Assembly (NCBI GenBank): GCA_041493035.1
Contig: JBGPYB010000007.1
Span: 1 to 57,654, forward strand
Reading direction: 5' to 3'
Source of the DNA: JBGPYB01 sp041493035
Lineage (GTDB): Bacteria > Acidobacteriota > Vicinamibacteria > Fen-336
Length of the DNA: 57,654 bases
The notes beneath the pieces are model-generated. The model had not been told where the DNA came from. It did not search any database and saw only the letters and a list, made by a program, of their open reading frames with translations. Each line of letters begins with the position of its first letter. Position 1 is the stretch's first letter. Of the stretch, positions 1 to 8,592 are shown piece after piece. A program made the translations under genes and the position numbers.

Positions 1-294
1 CACTATATCGATACCATATCGGTTCCGCCTGCCACACCCGCTCGCCGTTTCAGGCGCAACTGTAGCGGGCAATCGGAAATCTGGAGCTCGGCCGATTGGG
101 CCGGAGTTAGCGAATCACGCTATGCGAAAAGGCAGGTTAGCCACGTCTTTCCGGACACGGCGGCTCGCTGCGTCGACATCACTTACACGGTGCTTCTGAC
201 CGTGACGGACAACAAAGGTGCTCACGCCTCGGCGAGCAATACGGCAACCGTGACCGAGCTCCCGAAGCCGGGGTCCGTTCTCTGTCCCAAATGA
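1..294 (+). CDS. C-terminal end of a PKD-domain-like surface or secreted protein (5' truncated by window)
   Basis: Frame 1 is open from the first base to a TGA at 292-294 (97 residues). The last half reads like the final strands of a PKD/immunoglobulin-like domain: HVFPDTA, then YTVLLTVTDNKG, followed by a short Ser/Thr/Ala tail ending in SVLCPK. The hydrophobic-alternating 'Y-V-L-L-T-V-T-D' strand with a following DNKG turn is the usual end of PKD domains in extracellular proteins. The gene is convergent with topA, with 41 bases between the two stops. Nothing can be said about the rest of the protein. The first 25 residues do not look like a clean domain, so the exact family is uncertain. 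Confidence 0.6.
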   Translation, partial: HYIDTISVPPATPARRFRRNCSGQSEIWSSADWAGVSESRYAKRQVSHVFPDTAARCVDITYTVLLTVTDNKGAHASASNTATVTELPKPGSVLCPK

Positions 295-335
295 GCTCGC
301 GGTGACTTCCTCCGGGCCTCGCCGAAGGAGTGGAT

Positions 336-2792
336 TCAGGCCGCGTCGCGCTTGTAGTGGCAGGCCTCGTTGCCACAGAAGATGACCTTTCCCTCCTTCT
401 TCGTCTCCTTCTCGAGAAGATAGGATCGGCCGCAGTCGGGGCAGGGCTCGGCGATGGGCTTGTTGTACTGGGTGAACTTGCAGTCGGGATAGCGTTTGCA
501 GCCGTAGAAGAAGCGCCCCCACCGTCCCTTGCGCTCGACCACCTGCCCCTGCCCGCACTCGGGGCAGAGGAGGCCGATCTCGCGGGCTTCCTTCTTCTTG
601 ATGTACTTGCAGGTGGGGTAGTTGCTGCACGCGATGAAGGCGCCGAAACGGCCGCGGCGCCACATCAGGTCGCTGCCGCAGTCTGGGCACTTCTCGTCGA
701 TGGGCGCCAGCTGCTCGACCTGAAGCTTCCCTCCCTCGCCACGCACCAACCGCTTTGTGGTCTTGCACTCGGGGTAGTTGGTGCAGGCGAGGAAAGGCCC
801 GAAGCGTCCCTTCTTCAGGACCATGGGCTGCCCGTCCTTGGGGCAGACCTCCTTGGCCACGTCCTCGTGAACCTCGGGCGTATCGGCGCCTTCGCCTCCG
901 GCCATCTGGCGGGTGTTCTTGCACTCGGGGTAGTTGGAGCAGGCGAGGAACTTCCCGTAGCGCCCCCATTTGATGACCATCTTGGAGCTGCACTTGTCGC
1001 AGACCTCGTCGGTAGGCTCCTCCTTCCCCTTGATGTTCTCCATCTCCTTGGAGGCCAGCTTCAGGTCCTTCTCGAACTTCTTCCAGAACTTGTTCAGGGT
1101 GTTGAGAAGGTTGTCCTTTCCTTCCTCGATCTCGTCGAGCTCCAGCTCCATGGCGGCCGTGTACTCGACGTTCATGATGTCCTGGAAGTGCTGGACGAGA
1201 AGGTCGGTGACGAGGAAGCCGAGCTCGGTCGGATAGAGCTTCGCCTCGCGCTTCTCCATGTACTCGCGGGCTTCGATGGTGGCGATGATCGAAGCGTAGG
1301 TTGAAGGGCGGCCGATGCCGTTCTCCTCCAGCTCCTTGACGAGGGACGCTTCGCTGAAGCGGGGCGGGGGCTGGGTGAAGTGCTGGTCCGTGTCGAGTTT
1401 CCTGAGGGCGAGGACGTCCCCTTCGGCGAGGGACGGGAGCTGTGCCGCGGCCTCTTCCGGGGCCGCTTCGTCGGCGCCTGACAGGGCCTCGGCTTTCGGC
1501 TTCTCCTCCCGCTTCTCGTCGGGGGACTCCTCGTAGACGGCCAGGAAGCCCCTGAACTTGAGGGTCGAGCCCTTGGCGCGGAGCAGGTATGCCCCTGCCT
1601 CGATGTCGACCACGATTTCGTCGTAGACGGCGGGGCGCATCTGGGAAGCCACGAAACGGTTCCAGATCAATTTGTAGAGGGCGTACTCGTCCTTCGACAA
1701 GAAGCGCTTGGTCCCCTCGGGGTCGCGGTCCAGGTAGGTCGGGCGGATCGCCTCGTGGGCGTCCTGGGCGTCCTTCTTCGTGCGGTAGAAGACTGGCTTC
1801 TCGGGGACGAAGTCGGCACCGTAGGTGGACTCGATGCGGCTCCGAACCTCGGTCAGGGCGTCGTCGCTGACCCGCGTGGAGTCCGTCCTCATGTAGGTGA
1901 TCAGACCGACGCTCCCGTCGGCGCCAAGCTCCACGCCTTCGTACAGCCGCTGGGCTACCTGCATCGTCTTCTTGACCGAGAAGCGGAGCTTCTTGAAAGC
2001 CTCCTGCTGGAGCTTGCTCGTGATGAAGGGGGGCACGGGGTTGCGCCTGCGCTCCTTCGCCTGGACCTTCTGGACGCGGAAGGAAGCGGCCTCGAGATCC
2101 TTCCGCACGGCCGCCGCTTGGTCGGTGTTGCCGATCTCGATGTTCTTCCCGTCCTTCTTGGCGAGGTGGGCGGGGAAGATCGGAGGCTGCGCCCCCTCGA
2201 GGTGGGCAAGGACCGTCCAGTACTCCTCGGGAACGAAGGCGCGGATCTCGCGCTCCCGCTCGCAGATCAGCCGCAGGGCCACCGACTGGACGCGCCCCGC
2301 CGATAGGCCGCGACGCACTTTGTCCCAGAGGATCGGGCTGACCTTGTACCCCACGAGGCGATCGAGGATGCGGCGGGCCTGCTGGGCGTCCACCTTCTTG
2401 GCGTCCACGTCGCCCGGGTTGTCGAAAGCCTGCTGGATCGCCCGCTTGGTGATCTCGTTGAAGACGACGCGGCGGAACTTCTTCTTGGAGCGCGTGCCGA
2501 GCTCTTCGGCGAGGTGCCAGCAGATCGCTTCTCCCTCCCGATCGGGATCGGCCGCGAGGAAGACGGTCGTCGCGTCCTTGGCTGCGGTCTTCAGCTCGTC
2601 CACGATCTTCTTCCGGGTCGCGAGGACTTCGTATTCCGCCAAGAATCCCTTCTTGACGTCGACCCCCAGCTTCTTCTTCGGAAGATCGCGGACGTGTCCC
2701 ATGGAGGCCTTCACGAGGAAGTCGCTCCCGAGGTACTTGTTGATGGTCTTCGCCTTGGCGGGAGATTCGACGATGACGAGATTCTTGGCCAC
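336..2792 (-). CDS. topA: DNA topoisomerase I (type IA) with five C-terminal zinc ribbons
   Basis: The 818-residue enzyme relaxes negative supercoils by cutting one strand through a 5'-phosphotyrosine. It starts at a GTG (2790-2792) encoding MAKNLVIVESPAKA, the beginning of the TOPRIM domain, whose acidic motif DPDREGE lies at 82-88. The catalytic tyrosine is Y300 in GLITYMRTDS. From about residue 595 five Topo_C zinc ribbons follow in a row. Four carry paired cysteines (VCDKC...C..YPEC, KCPDC, LCPEC, PCPDC). The second begins CPKDG and has lost one cysteine. The gene lies 18 bases downstream of dprA in the same direction, an old and widespread pairing, and is probably co-transcribed with it. 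Confidence 0.97.
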   Translation of the reverse strand: MAKNLVIVESPAKAKTINKYLGSDFLVKASMGHVRDLPKKKLGVDVKKGFLAEYEVLATRKKIVDELKTAAKDATTVFLAADPDREGEAICWHLAEELGTRSKKKFRRVVFNEITKRAIQQAFDNPGDVDAKKVDAQQARRILDRLVGYKVSPILWDKVRRGLSAGRVQSVALRLICEREREIRAFVPEEYWTVLAHLEGAQPPIFPAHLAKKDGKNIEIGNTDQAAAVRKDLEAASFRVQKVQAKERRRNPVPPFITSKLQQEAFKKLRFSVKKTMQVAQRLYEGVELGADGSVGLITYMRTDSTRVSDDALTEVRSRIESTYGADFVPEKPVFYRTKKDAQDAHEAIRPTYLDRDPEGTKRFLSKDEYALYKLIWNRFVASQMRPAVYDEIVVDIEAGAYLLRAKGSTLKFRGFLAVYEESPDEKREEKPKAEALSGADEAAPEEAAAQLPSLAEGDVLALRKLDTDQHFTQPPPRFSEASLVKELEENGIGRPSTYASIIATIEAREYMEKREAKLYPTELGFLVTDLLVQHFQDIMNVEYTAAMELELDEIEEGKDNLLNTLNKFWKKFEKDLKLASKEMENIKGKEEPTDEVCDKCSSKMVIKWGRYGKFLACSNYPECKNTRQMAGGEGADTPEVHEDVAKEVCPKDGQPMVLKKGRFGPFLACTNYPECKTTKRLVRGEGGKLQVEQLAPIDEKCPDCGSDLMWRRGRFGAFIACSNYPTCKYIKKKEAREIGLLCPECGQGQVVERKGRWGRFFYGCKRYPDCKFTQYNKPIAEPCPDCGRSYLLEKETKKEGKVIFCGNEACHYKRDAA

Positions 2793-2810
2793 GTGCTTTC
2801 CCTGACTCCT

Positions 2811-3869
2811 CTAGGGTCGCATGAACAGGGGCCCGGGGAGGCGGCGCACCCGGTCGGCTAACTCCAGCTCGCTGAGGCGCGCCAGCAGCTCGGAAGTGGG
2901 GCGCTGGCACCGGTCCTGAAGCTGGGCGAGGCTCGCCGGATTCCCTGGTTCAAGGGCCCGAAACACGTCGTCGTCCCCGCGGCCCACCACTGAAGGCGCC
3001 GCGGGGATGTCGATACCCAAATGAAGCGCAACGTCGGCGGCGTCACGCACGAGCGGGGCGCCGTCCGCGATCAGTTGGTTCGTTCCCACGGAAGCCGCGT
3101 CCGAAGGGTGGCCGGGCACGGCCAGGACGTCGCGTCCCTCGTCGAGAGCCACCCTTGCCGTCACGAGCGCGCCGCTGCGACGGGCCGCCTCGACCACAAC
3201 GACGGCCCGACCCCACCCCGCCAGAACTCGGTTTCGCCTCGGAAAGTTCCCGGGGACGGGAGCCGTTCCGAGCGGGAACTCCGACACGACGGCCCCTCGC
3301 TCGGCGATGGCGGAGACCAGCGGCTCGTTCTCCTGTGGGTAGATGCGGTCAAGGCCAGAGCCCAGGACGGCCACCGTCCGCCCACCCGCGTCAAGAGCGC
3401 CACGGTGGGCCGCCGTGTCGATCCCTCGGGCGAGCCCCGAGACGATAGTGGCGCCCGCCGAGGCCAAGCCCTTGGAGATCCCCCGCGCCAAGGCGCTCCC
3501 GCGAGGGGTTGCGGCGCGCGAGCCTACGATCGTGATGCTCGTTTCGCCTTCGTCCGGGGAGAGGCGCCCCCGCACATAGAGAACGGCCGGCGGGTCGTAG
3601 ATCTGCCGCAGAAGCGCAGGATAGTCCTCGTCCGAGAGCGCCACGATGCGGAGCCCCAGGGAGGCCGCAAGGGCCCGTTCGTCTTCGGCGCGCCGAAGCG
3701 CCTCGCCGGACCGAAGAAGCGCGACGGCAGATTCTGAGAGCAGATCCGCATGTTGTCCGGGACGGGCCAGAACACCCCCGAGAGGTCCCCGGGCCGCAAG
3801 GTCTCGGACGGTTCTCGCCCCCACACCCGGCAGCAACGTGAGCGTCAAGAGCTCGAAATTCGGGTCCAC
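2811..3869 (-). CDS. dprA: DNA processing protein DprA/Smf
   Basis: DprA binds incoming single-stranded DNA and loads RecA during natural transformation. The 352-residue protein has an N-terminal helix-hairpin-helix region (LLPGVGARTVRDL), a Rossmann-like core with GSRAATPRG, SGLARGIDTAAHRGAL, FPRRNRVLAGW and GHPSDAASVGTNQLI, and a C-terminal winged helix (LAQLQDRCQRPTSELLARLSEL). I prefer the GTG start at 3867-3869 because a GGGGAGAGGG ribosome site precedes it. The ATG 42 bases upstream at 3911 lies inside a -10 promoter element. topA follows after 18 bases. Together with comF elsewhere in the window it hints at natural competence, though both proteins also occur in non-competent bacteria. 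Confidence 0.95.
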   Translation of the reverse strand: MDPNFELLTLTLLPGVGARTVRDLAARGPLGGVLARPGQHADLLSESAVALLRSGEALRRAEDERALAASLGLRIVALSDEDYPALLRQIYDPPAVLYVRGRLSPDEGETSITIVGSRAATPRGSALARGISKGLASAGATIVSGLARGIDTAAHRGALDAGGRTVAVLGSGLDRIYPQENEPLVSAIAERGAVVSEFPLGTAPVPGNFPRRNRVLAGWGRAVVVVEAARRSGALVTARVALDEGRDVLAVPGHPSDAASVGTNQLIADGAPLVRDAADVALHLGIDIPAAPSVVGRGDDDVFRALEPGNPASLAQLQDRCQRPTSELLARLSELELADRVRRLPGPLFMRP

Positions 3870-3909
3870 TGTCCCTCTCCCCCTCGAATTCGACCCAGAA
3901 GGGGACCTC

Positions 3910-3937
3910 ATTGTAGGGGCGACCCCCGGCCTGTCAA
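3910..3937 (-). promoter_or_regulatory. Sigma-70-type promoter of dprA-topA
   Basis: Read on the minus strand, a perfect -35 TTGACA (3932-3937) is followed by 16 bases and TACAAT (3910-3915), five of six matches to the -10 consensus. Transcription would begin near 3903, leaving about 34 bases before the GTG of dprA with its purine-rich ribosome site. Confidence 0.7.
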
Positions 3938-4053
3938 GGTCCGGCCGGCAAGGGAAAGGTCACTGTCCGCCCCGGGGAACACCTCTGTCCCGCGCTCCGG
4001 ACAGGCTGGCTCGGCGGCCTCTTGGTAGCGGCCGGAGCCTCGTGGCACCCGCC

Positions 4054-4082
4054 TTGCTTTGGTCGGGAGCGGCGGATACTAT
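4054..4082 (+). promoter_or_regulatory. Weak sigma-70-like promoter upstream of the TPR/lipoprotein/protease genes
   Basis: TTGCTT (4054-4059), 17 bases, TACTAT (4077-4082). The match is partial, but spacing and place fit: a start near 4089 would leave a 38-base leader before the gene at 4127. The rest of 3938-4126 holds no other visible feature. Confidence 0.35.
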
Positions 4083-4126
4083 CGATCGTCGTCAGTCGTT
4101 GCGACTTGCAACAGGAGACTGCCGTG

Positions 4127-4471
4127 ATGCCCGTTGCTGCCCCGCTGTTGTCACTCCTCCTCGCGTCGTCGGCTCTTTCGCCGTCGTCGGGCGAGAAGGA
4201 AGTGGGCTTCGGGATCGACGTCGCCCGGAAAGGCCTCTGGCAGGAGGCCCGCTTCCGCTTCGAGAAAGCCCTCGTGGTGGATCCCGACAACGCTTCGGCC
4301 CTCAACAACCTCGCCATCGCCCTGGAGCAACAGGGGGAGTTCGACAAGGCCCGCCAAGCCTACGAGAAGGCGCTGAAGCTGCGTCCCGGCAACGTCTACA
4401 TCCAGCAGAACTACGACCTGTTCCGGGAGGCCGATGACAAGCGCAACCGGAAGTCCAAGAAGAAGACTTAG
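4127..4471 (+). CDS. Small secreted TPR-repeat protein
   Basis: A 114-residue protein beginning MPVAAPLLSLLLASSALS, a short signal peptide. Two tetratricopeptide-type helix pairs follow (GLWQEARFRFEKALVVDPDN and GEFDKARQAYEKALKLRPGN, with ASALNNLAIALEQQ between them). The tail is very basic (KRNRKSKKKT). TPRs mediate protein-protein contact; no partner is identifiable from sequence. The ATG at 4127 (or the GTG just before it) follows AGGAG at 4113-4117, which decides the start over an upstream in-frame codon. The last 38 bases overlap the next gene, suggesting translational coupling in a three-gene envelope operon. Confidence 0.75.
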   Translation: MPVAAPLLSLLLASSALSPSSGEKEVGFGIDVARKGLWQEARFRFEKALVVDPDNASALNNLAIALEQQGEFDKARQAYEKALKLRPGNVYIQQNYDLFREADDKRNRKSKKKT

Positions 4472-5210
4472 CCGGGCCCTCGTTCCGCTGGTCGGCCTCC
4501 TCGCGTCAGCGTGCGCGAGCTTCATCGAGATTCCGATCGAGACGCCGCTCCAGTCGAAGCTGGACGTCTCCACGTTCCGGCGTGTCCTCGTGGCCGGATT
4601 CGTCACTGACCAGGTGAACGTGGACATCGATCTCCCTTCGGAGACCGCACGGCTCCTCCAGAACCAGCTCCGGTCGGTCTCGAAGCTGCAGGTCCTCGAG
4701 CCGGACCGGCCGCCCCTCCTCGACGCTCTCGACAAGATCCGCGCCGGCCTCGGCGACCCGGACAAGATCGGAAAGCAGGAGCGCGAGCAGTATCGCCTCG
4801 AGGCCGATCGCGTCTTCCAGGACGCCGAGTTTTGGCGAAAGATCGGCGAGGAGTATCAGAACCCGCTGATCGTCACAGGCAGAGTGGGCTTCGACGAGCA
4901 GAATCGCTCGGGCTTCCAGTCCGAAGAGCGTGTGGTCCGCGACCCGGGGACCAACAACGCGCGAATGGTTCGAGGCAACCGCTACCTCGAGCGGAAAGGC
5001 TTCACCCTGACGGCCGAGTTCTACTTCCTGGACGGCAAGACGGGTGCCACCCTTCACAAAGAGAAATTCTCCGAGGAGGTTCTGTACGGCGAGGACCAGA
5101 AGGTCTCGCCGTTGTCGTCCTACTTCGAGCTCATGGATCGGCTCCTGCCGAACGTCCTCGGGGTGATCTCGCCCCAGAGGATCCGCGGGACGCGGGTCCT
5201 CCTTCGATAG
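4434..5210 (+). CDS. Predicted outer-membrane lipoprotein of unknown function
   Basis: The 258-residue product starts with a basic n-region and a hydrophobic stretch ending LVGLLASAC, a lipobox-like site that would leave Cys27 acylated. The remainder is mixed alpha/beta, with an early strand RRVLVAGF followed by a helix with LLQNQLRS and a strand KLQVLEPD. That layout is loosely like CsgG/LpoB-type lipoproteins, but I do not see enough to name a family. It overlaps the upstream TPR gene by 38 bases and is followed after 8 bases by the protease/barrel gene. All three products are predicted to leave the cytoplasm, so they may act together at the outer membrane. Confidence 0.75.
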   Translation: MTSATGSPRRRLSRALVPLVGLLASACASFIEIPIETPLQSKLDVSTFRRVLVAGFVTDQVNVDIDLPSETARLLQNQLRSVSKLQVLEPDRPPLLDALDKIRAGLGDPDKIGKQEREQYRLEADRVFQDAEFWRKIGEEYQNPLIVTGRVGFDEQNRSGFQSEERVVRDPGTNNARMVRGNRYLERKGFTLTAEFYFLDGKTGATLHKEKFSEEVLYGEDQKVSPLSSYFELMDRLLPNVLGVISPQRIRGTRVLLR

Positions 5211-5218
5211 GTATACCC

Positions 5219-8173
5219 ATGAGAACGCGACTTTCGCTCCTCCCCGGGCGGTGGGTGGCGGCGAGCCTTCTTTTCCTCCTGGCGGGAGCGCCTTCGGCCA
5301 CGGCGCAGTTCGTCCCCTACTTCGGCAAGAACAAGGTCAAGTACGACAACTTCGCGTGGCGCATTTATAGGAGCCCGCACTTCGAGATCTACTACTACCC
5401 CGAGTTCGAACAGCATCTCAGCCGCCTGACGTCCTACGCCGAGAGCGGGTATCAGAAGATCTCCAACGGTCTGAAGCACGAGATCACGTTCCCGATACCC
5501 CTCATCCTCTACAAGACCCACTCGGAGTTCGAACAGACGAACCTGACGTCGGGCTTCGTCCCGGAGGGCGCTCTGGCGTTCACTGAGCCGGTTCGCGACC
5601 GCATGGTGGTCCCCATCGACGAGCCTCCCGACCGGCTCCAGGGGCTCATTACCCACGAGCTGACCCACGTCTTCGAGTTCGACCTGATCCCGAGGAGCCT
5701 CCTCCAGCGGAGCGTGCCCCTGTGGATCGACGAAGGGCTTGCCGACTACATGCGCGGGCTCTGGGATCCCCTCGACGTCATGACGATCCGGGATGCTGCG
5801 GTCACTGACAAGGTGCCGAAAATCTCGAAGAGCGACTACGAAGCGATGTCGGGACGCGAGGCCTACAACTTCGGCCATGCCGCCTTCGAGTTCATCGAGG
5901 CGCGCTACGGCAAGGAGGGCATCCGGCAGTTCCTGTACACCTGGCGGAAGAACATCGTCGGCGGGAACATCGATGACATCTACCAGCAGGCCTTCCGGAT
6001 CAAGCCCGAGGAGTTCGACGAGGCCTACGACAAGTGGTTGAAGGAGCGGTTCAAACCCTACCGCGACAAGCAGCGGCCCAGCGATTTCGGCAAGAACATC
6101 GCGCCCAACCCCGAGCGGACCTCGTACTCGCAGGTCTTCGCCGCCGCGGCGAGCCCTTCGGGAGAGATGGTGGCGGCCATCACGGCGAATCGCTCCGAAG
6201 GCGAGGCCGACATCATCCTCCTCTCGTCGCGTGACGGCTCCGTCATCGGCCGGCTCACGGGCCCCTCGGGCCGCTACGAGAACCTCTCCTTGAACTTCAC
6301 GGCCCGGGGCATCGGCCGATCGATCGCCTTCGATCCGCGGGGCGACACCGTCGCCTTCTTCGCGCGGACGGGCAAGGGACGCAGCCTCTTTCTGGTCTCG
6401 GTTCTCGACGGCCAGATCGCGAAAAAGATTCCCGTCGCGCTCGACGAGGTGATGTCCCCGTGCCTCCTTCCCGACGGGCGCCACGCGCTCTTCTCGGCCC
6501 TCAAGGAAGGCGTCTCGGACATTTGGCTGCTGGATCTCGAAACCGGCGCGTACAAGAACCTGACCCAGGATGCCTTCTACGACTCCGACCCTCAGGTTTC
6601 CCCGGACGGGAGCCTGGTGGTCTACAGCCGGCGGGTGAGCGGCTACTCCAAGCTCTTCACGTTCCCCCTCGGGGACCCGTCGAAGAAGACCCAGCTCACT
6701 TTCGGCACCTTCGAGGACACAACGCCCACCTTCTCGACTGATGGCACGAAGATCTACTACTCCTCCAACGAAGACGACGAGATCTTCAACCTGCGCAGCC
6801 TGGATCTCCGCACGGGGGCCATCGAGCAGTATACCGACGCCCTCGGGGGGAACATGGCGCCGGTGACTTTGAAGGGAAAGACGGGAGACCGAGTCGCCTT
6901 CATCAGCTACTCCAAGGGAGAGTTCAACCTCACGGCCAAGGACGTCCTCGATCCCATGAAGGAGGTCGACCAGGACGTCCGGCCCCTGACGGCGGAGATG
7001 CTCGACTTCCAACCCGACGTCGTCCATCAGGTCATCCCCGAGAACAAGCGGAGCAAGCACCTCTTCGAGAAGCTCTTCCTGGAGGGGCGGCCTCCCATCA
7101 ACGTGGGAGTCACCTCCGGGGGCGACTTCTTCGGCGGGAGCCAGATCGCGCTCACCGACGTGCTGGGCGACCAGAACTTCACCTTCACGGCTCTCTCGGT
7201 TCGGAGCTACAGGACCTACCTCGGGAACTACGTGAATCTCGCGAAGCGATTCCACTACGGGATCAGCGGCTTTGACTACACGAGCTTCTTCTTCTCGAAC
7301 AACTCCTACTACTACACGCCGGGCGGCTTCTCACGGCCCCCGGCGCTGGCGACACAGAGGTACTCGGGCGGCAACTTCATCGGCCAGTACCCCCTCGACA
7401 AGTTCCGGCGGTTGGACATGTCCGCGGGGATCATCAGGCTCAAGGAGCAGTTCGACGACCCGGCCTACGAGGCCGACCTCCGCTTACAGTACGCGGCCGC
7501 TGGCGTGCCGTTCTACCTGAACAGCGGGACGTTCGTCCCGATCGGATTGAATCTCGTCCAGGAAACGACGCGTTTTGCGAACTTCGGGCCCCTTTCGGGG
7601 AGCACCTTCTCCATCGGCGGCGAGGTGAGCGTCGCGGGGCTCAAGCGGCGGACGATCGACGCGGACCTGCGCAAGTATCTGCGCATCGGGTCGACGTCGA
7701 TGCTTCTCGCGGCTCGCGCCCGGGGGTTCTACTCGACGGGAGACAATCCGCAGATCTTCTACTTCGGTGGAAACCAGGAACTCCGCGGGTACTCCTACCT
7801 GTCTTTCTCAGGAAACGAGGGCTTCTTCGCGAATCTCGAGCTTCGTCTTCCGGTCATCAACCTGGCGGCGACGCCTCTCGGCGTCATCGGCCCACTTCGG
7901 GGCACGCTCTTCGCCGGCATCGGGGGCGCCAAGTACCGCGGCCAGAACTACCAATTCTCGACATCGAGCGACGGGAAGTCGTACCTCAACGATCTCCAAT
8001 TCGGCGAGCCCGTGTCGGGCTTCCACCTCGTGGACGGCCGTGCGTCGTACGGGATTGGCCTTCAACTCTTCTTCCTGGGGTATCCCCTCCACTTCGACTG
8101 GTCAAAGCTGACCGATCTGAAGGTGAGCTCCCAGCAGAAGCTGTTCAATTTCTGGATCGGCTTCGATTTCTGA
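5219..8173 (+). CDS. Fusion of HExxH metallopeptidase, TolB-like beta-propeller and Omp85/surface-antigen-like barrel
   Basis: The 984-residue protein starts at ATG 5219, giving a signal peptide that ends near ATAQ at residue 30. Residues about 50-300 resemble peptidase MA gluzincins: zinc motif HELTH at 146-150 and a downstream glutamate E172 in WIDEGLADY as probable third ligand. About 300-680 are repeated propeller blades typical of TolB/WD40-like proteins (DPQVSPDGSLVVYSR, TPTFSTDGTKIYYSS). From about 690 to the end the pattern is an outer-membrane barrel with Omp85-type features: GGNQELRGYSYLSF and the aromatic C-terminus NFWIGFDF. It would sit in the outer membrane with a periplasmic protease and propeller. 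The substrate is unknown. An upstream in-frame extension to 4832 is only a shadow of the lipoprotein gene. Confidence 0.85.
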   Translation: MRTRLSLLPGRWVAASLLFLLAGAPSATAQFVPYFGKNKVKYDNFAWRIYRSPHFEIYYYPEFEQHLSRLTSYAESGYQKISNGLKHEITFPIPLILYKTHSEFEQTNLTSGFVPEGALAFTEPVRDRMVVPIDEPPDRLQGLITHELTHVFEFDLIPRSLLQRSVPLWIDEGLADYMRGLWDPLDVMTIRDAAVTDKVPKISKSDYEAMSGREAYNFGHAAFEFIEARYGKEGIRQFLYTWRKNIVGGNIDDIYQQAFRIKPEEFDEAYDKWLKERFKPYRDKQRPSDFGKNIAPNPERTSYSQVFAAAASPSGEMVAAITANRSEGEADIILLSSRDGSVIGRLTGPSGRYENLSLNFTARGIGRSIAFDPRGDTVAFFARTGKGRSLFLVSVLDGQIAKKIPVALDEVMSPCLLPDGRHALFSALKEGVSDIWLLDLETGAYKNLTQDAFYDSDPQVSPDGSLVVYSRRVSGYSKLFTFPLGDPSKKTQLTFGTFEDTTPTFSTDGTKIYYSSNEDDEIFNLRSLDLRTGAIEQYTDALGGNMAPVTLKGKTGDRVAFISYSKGEFNLTAKDVLDPMKEVDQDVRPLTAEMLDFQPDVVHQVIPENKRSKHLFEKLFLEGRPPINVGVTSGGDFFGGSQIALTDVLGDQNFTFTALSVRSYRTYLGNYVNLAKRFHYGISGFDYTSFFFSNNSYYYTPGGFSRPPALATQRYSGGNFIGQYPLDKFRRLDMSAGIIRLKEQFDDPAYEADLRLQYAAAGVPFYLNSGTFVPIGLNLVQETTRFANFGPLSGSTFSIGGEVSVAGLKRRTIDADLRKYLRIGSTSMLLAARARGFYSTGDNPQIFYFGGNQELRGYSYLSFSGNEGFFANLELRLPVINLAATPLGVIGPLRGTLFAGIGGAKYRGQNYQFSTSSDGKSYLNDLQFGEPVSGFHLVDGRASYGIGLQLFFLGYPLHFDWSKLTDLKVSSQQKLFNFWIGFDF

Positions 8174-8207
8174 GTGAGCAAGGGGGCTCCCTTTGCGACA
8201 CGCGCGG

Positions 8208-8237
8208 TTGACGATGGCCGAGGGGCTGTGCTAACTT
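8208..8237 (+). promoter_or_regulatory. Promoter of rplU-rpmA-obgE
   Basis: TTGACG (8208-8213), 18 bases, TAACTT (8232-8237), with an extended -10 TGC directly before it. A start near 8244 would leave a 28-base leader containing AGGAGG (8261-8266) before the GTG of rplU. No long leader of the kind that could house an L21 leader RNA is present. Confidence 0.5.
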
Positions 8238-8271
8238 CTCGGGTTTCGGCGGGTCTCCGAAGGAGGCGACG

Positions 8272-8583
8272 GTGTACGCGATCGTGAAGACGGGCGGAAA
8301 GCAGTATCGGGTCGCTGCGGGTGAGACGATCTACGTGGAACGGCTGGAGGCCCCCGTCGGGGAGAAGGTCACGCTCGACCAGGTCCTCCTCGTGGGAAGC
8401 GACGCCGGAGTCCAGGTGGGAGCGCCCCGGCTCGAGAAAGCTTCGGTCGTGGGCACGGTTCTCGATCAGGGACGAGACCACAAGGTGCGCGTCTTCAAGT
8501 ACAAGAAGCGCAAGCACTACCGGCGGACGCGCGGACACCGCCAGAGTTTCACCGCGCTGCGGATCGACGCGATCAACGCCTGA
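8272..8583 (+). CDS. rplU: 50S ribosomal protein L21
   Basis: The 103-residue protein begins MYAIVKTGGKQYRV, the family signature, and has the basic KVRVFKYKKRKHYRRTRGHRQ segment near its end that contacts 23S rRNA. Translation starts at GTG 8272, preceded by AGGAGG. It leads the common rplU-rpmA-obgE cluster. Confidence 0.98.
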   Translation: MYAIVKTGGKQYRVAAGETIYVERLEAPVGEKVTLDQVLLVGSDAGVQVGAPRLEKASVVGTVLDQGRDHKVRVFKYKKRKHYRRTRGHRQSFTALRIDAINA

Positions 8584-8592
8584 GGAGACAAG

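Noticed and set aside
115..2910. 931-residue minus-strand open frame overlapping topA
   Set aside because: It is Arg/Pro/Gly-rich, has no domain, and runs in another frame of topA; GC-rich third positions leave such shadows open.
8238..8271. Possible L21 leader RNA upstream of rplU
   Set aside because: The predicted leader is about 28 bases and contains just the ribosome site; no structured element fits.
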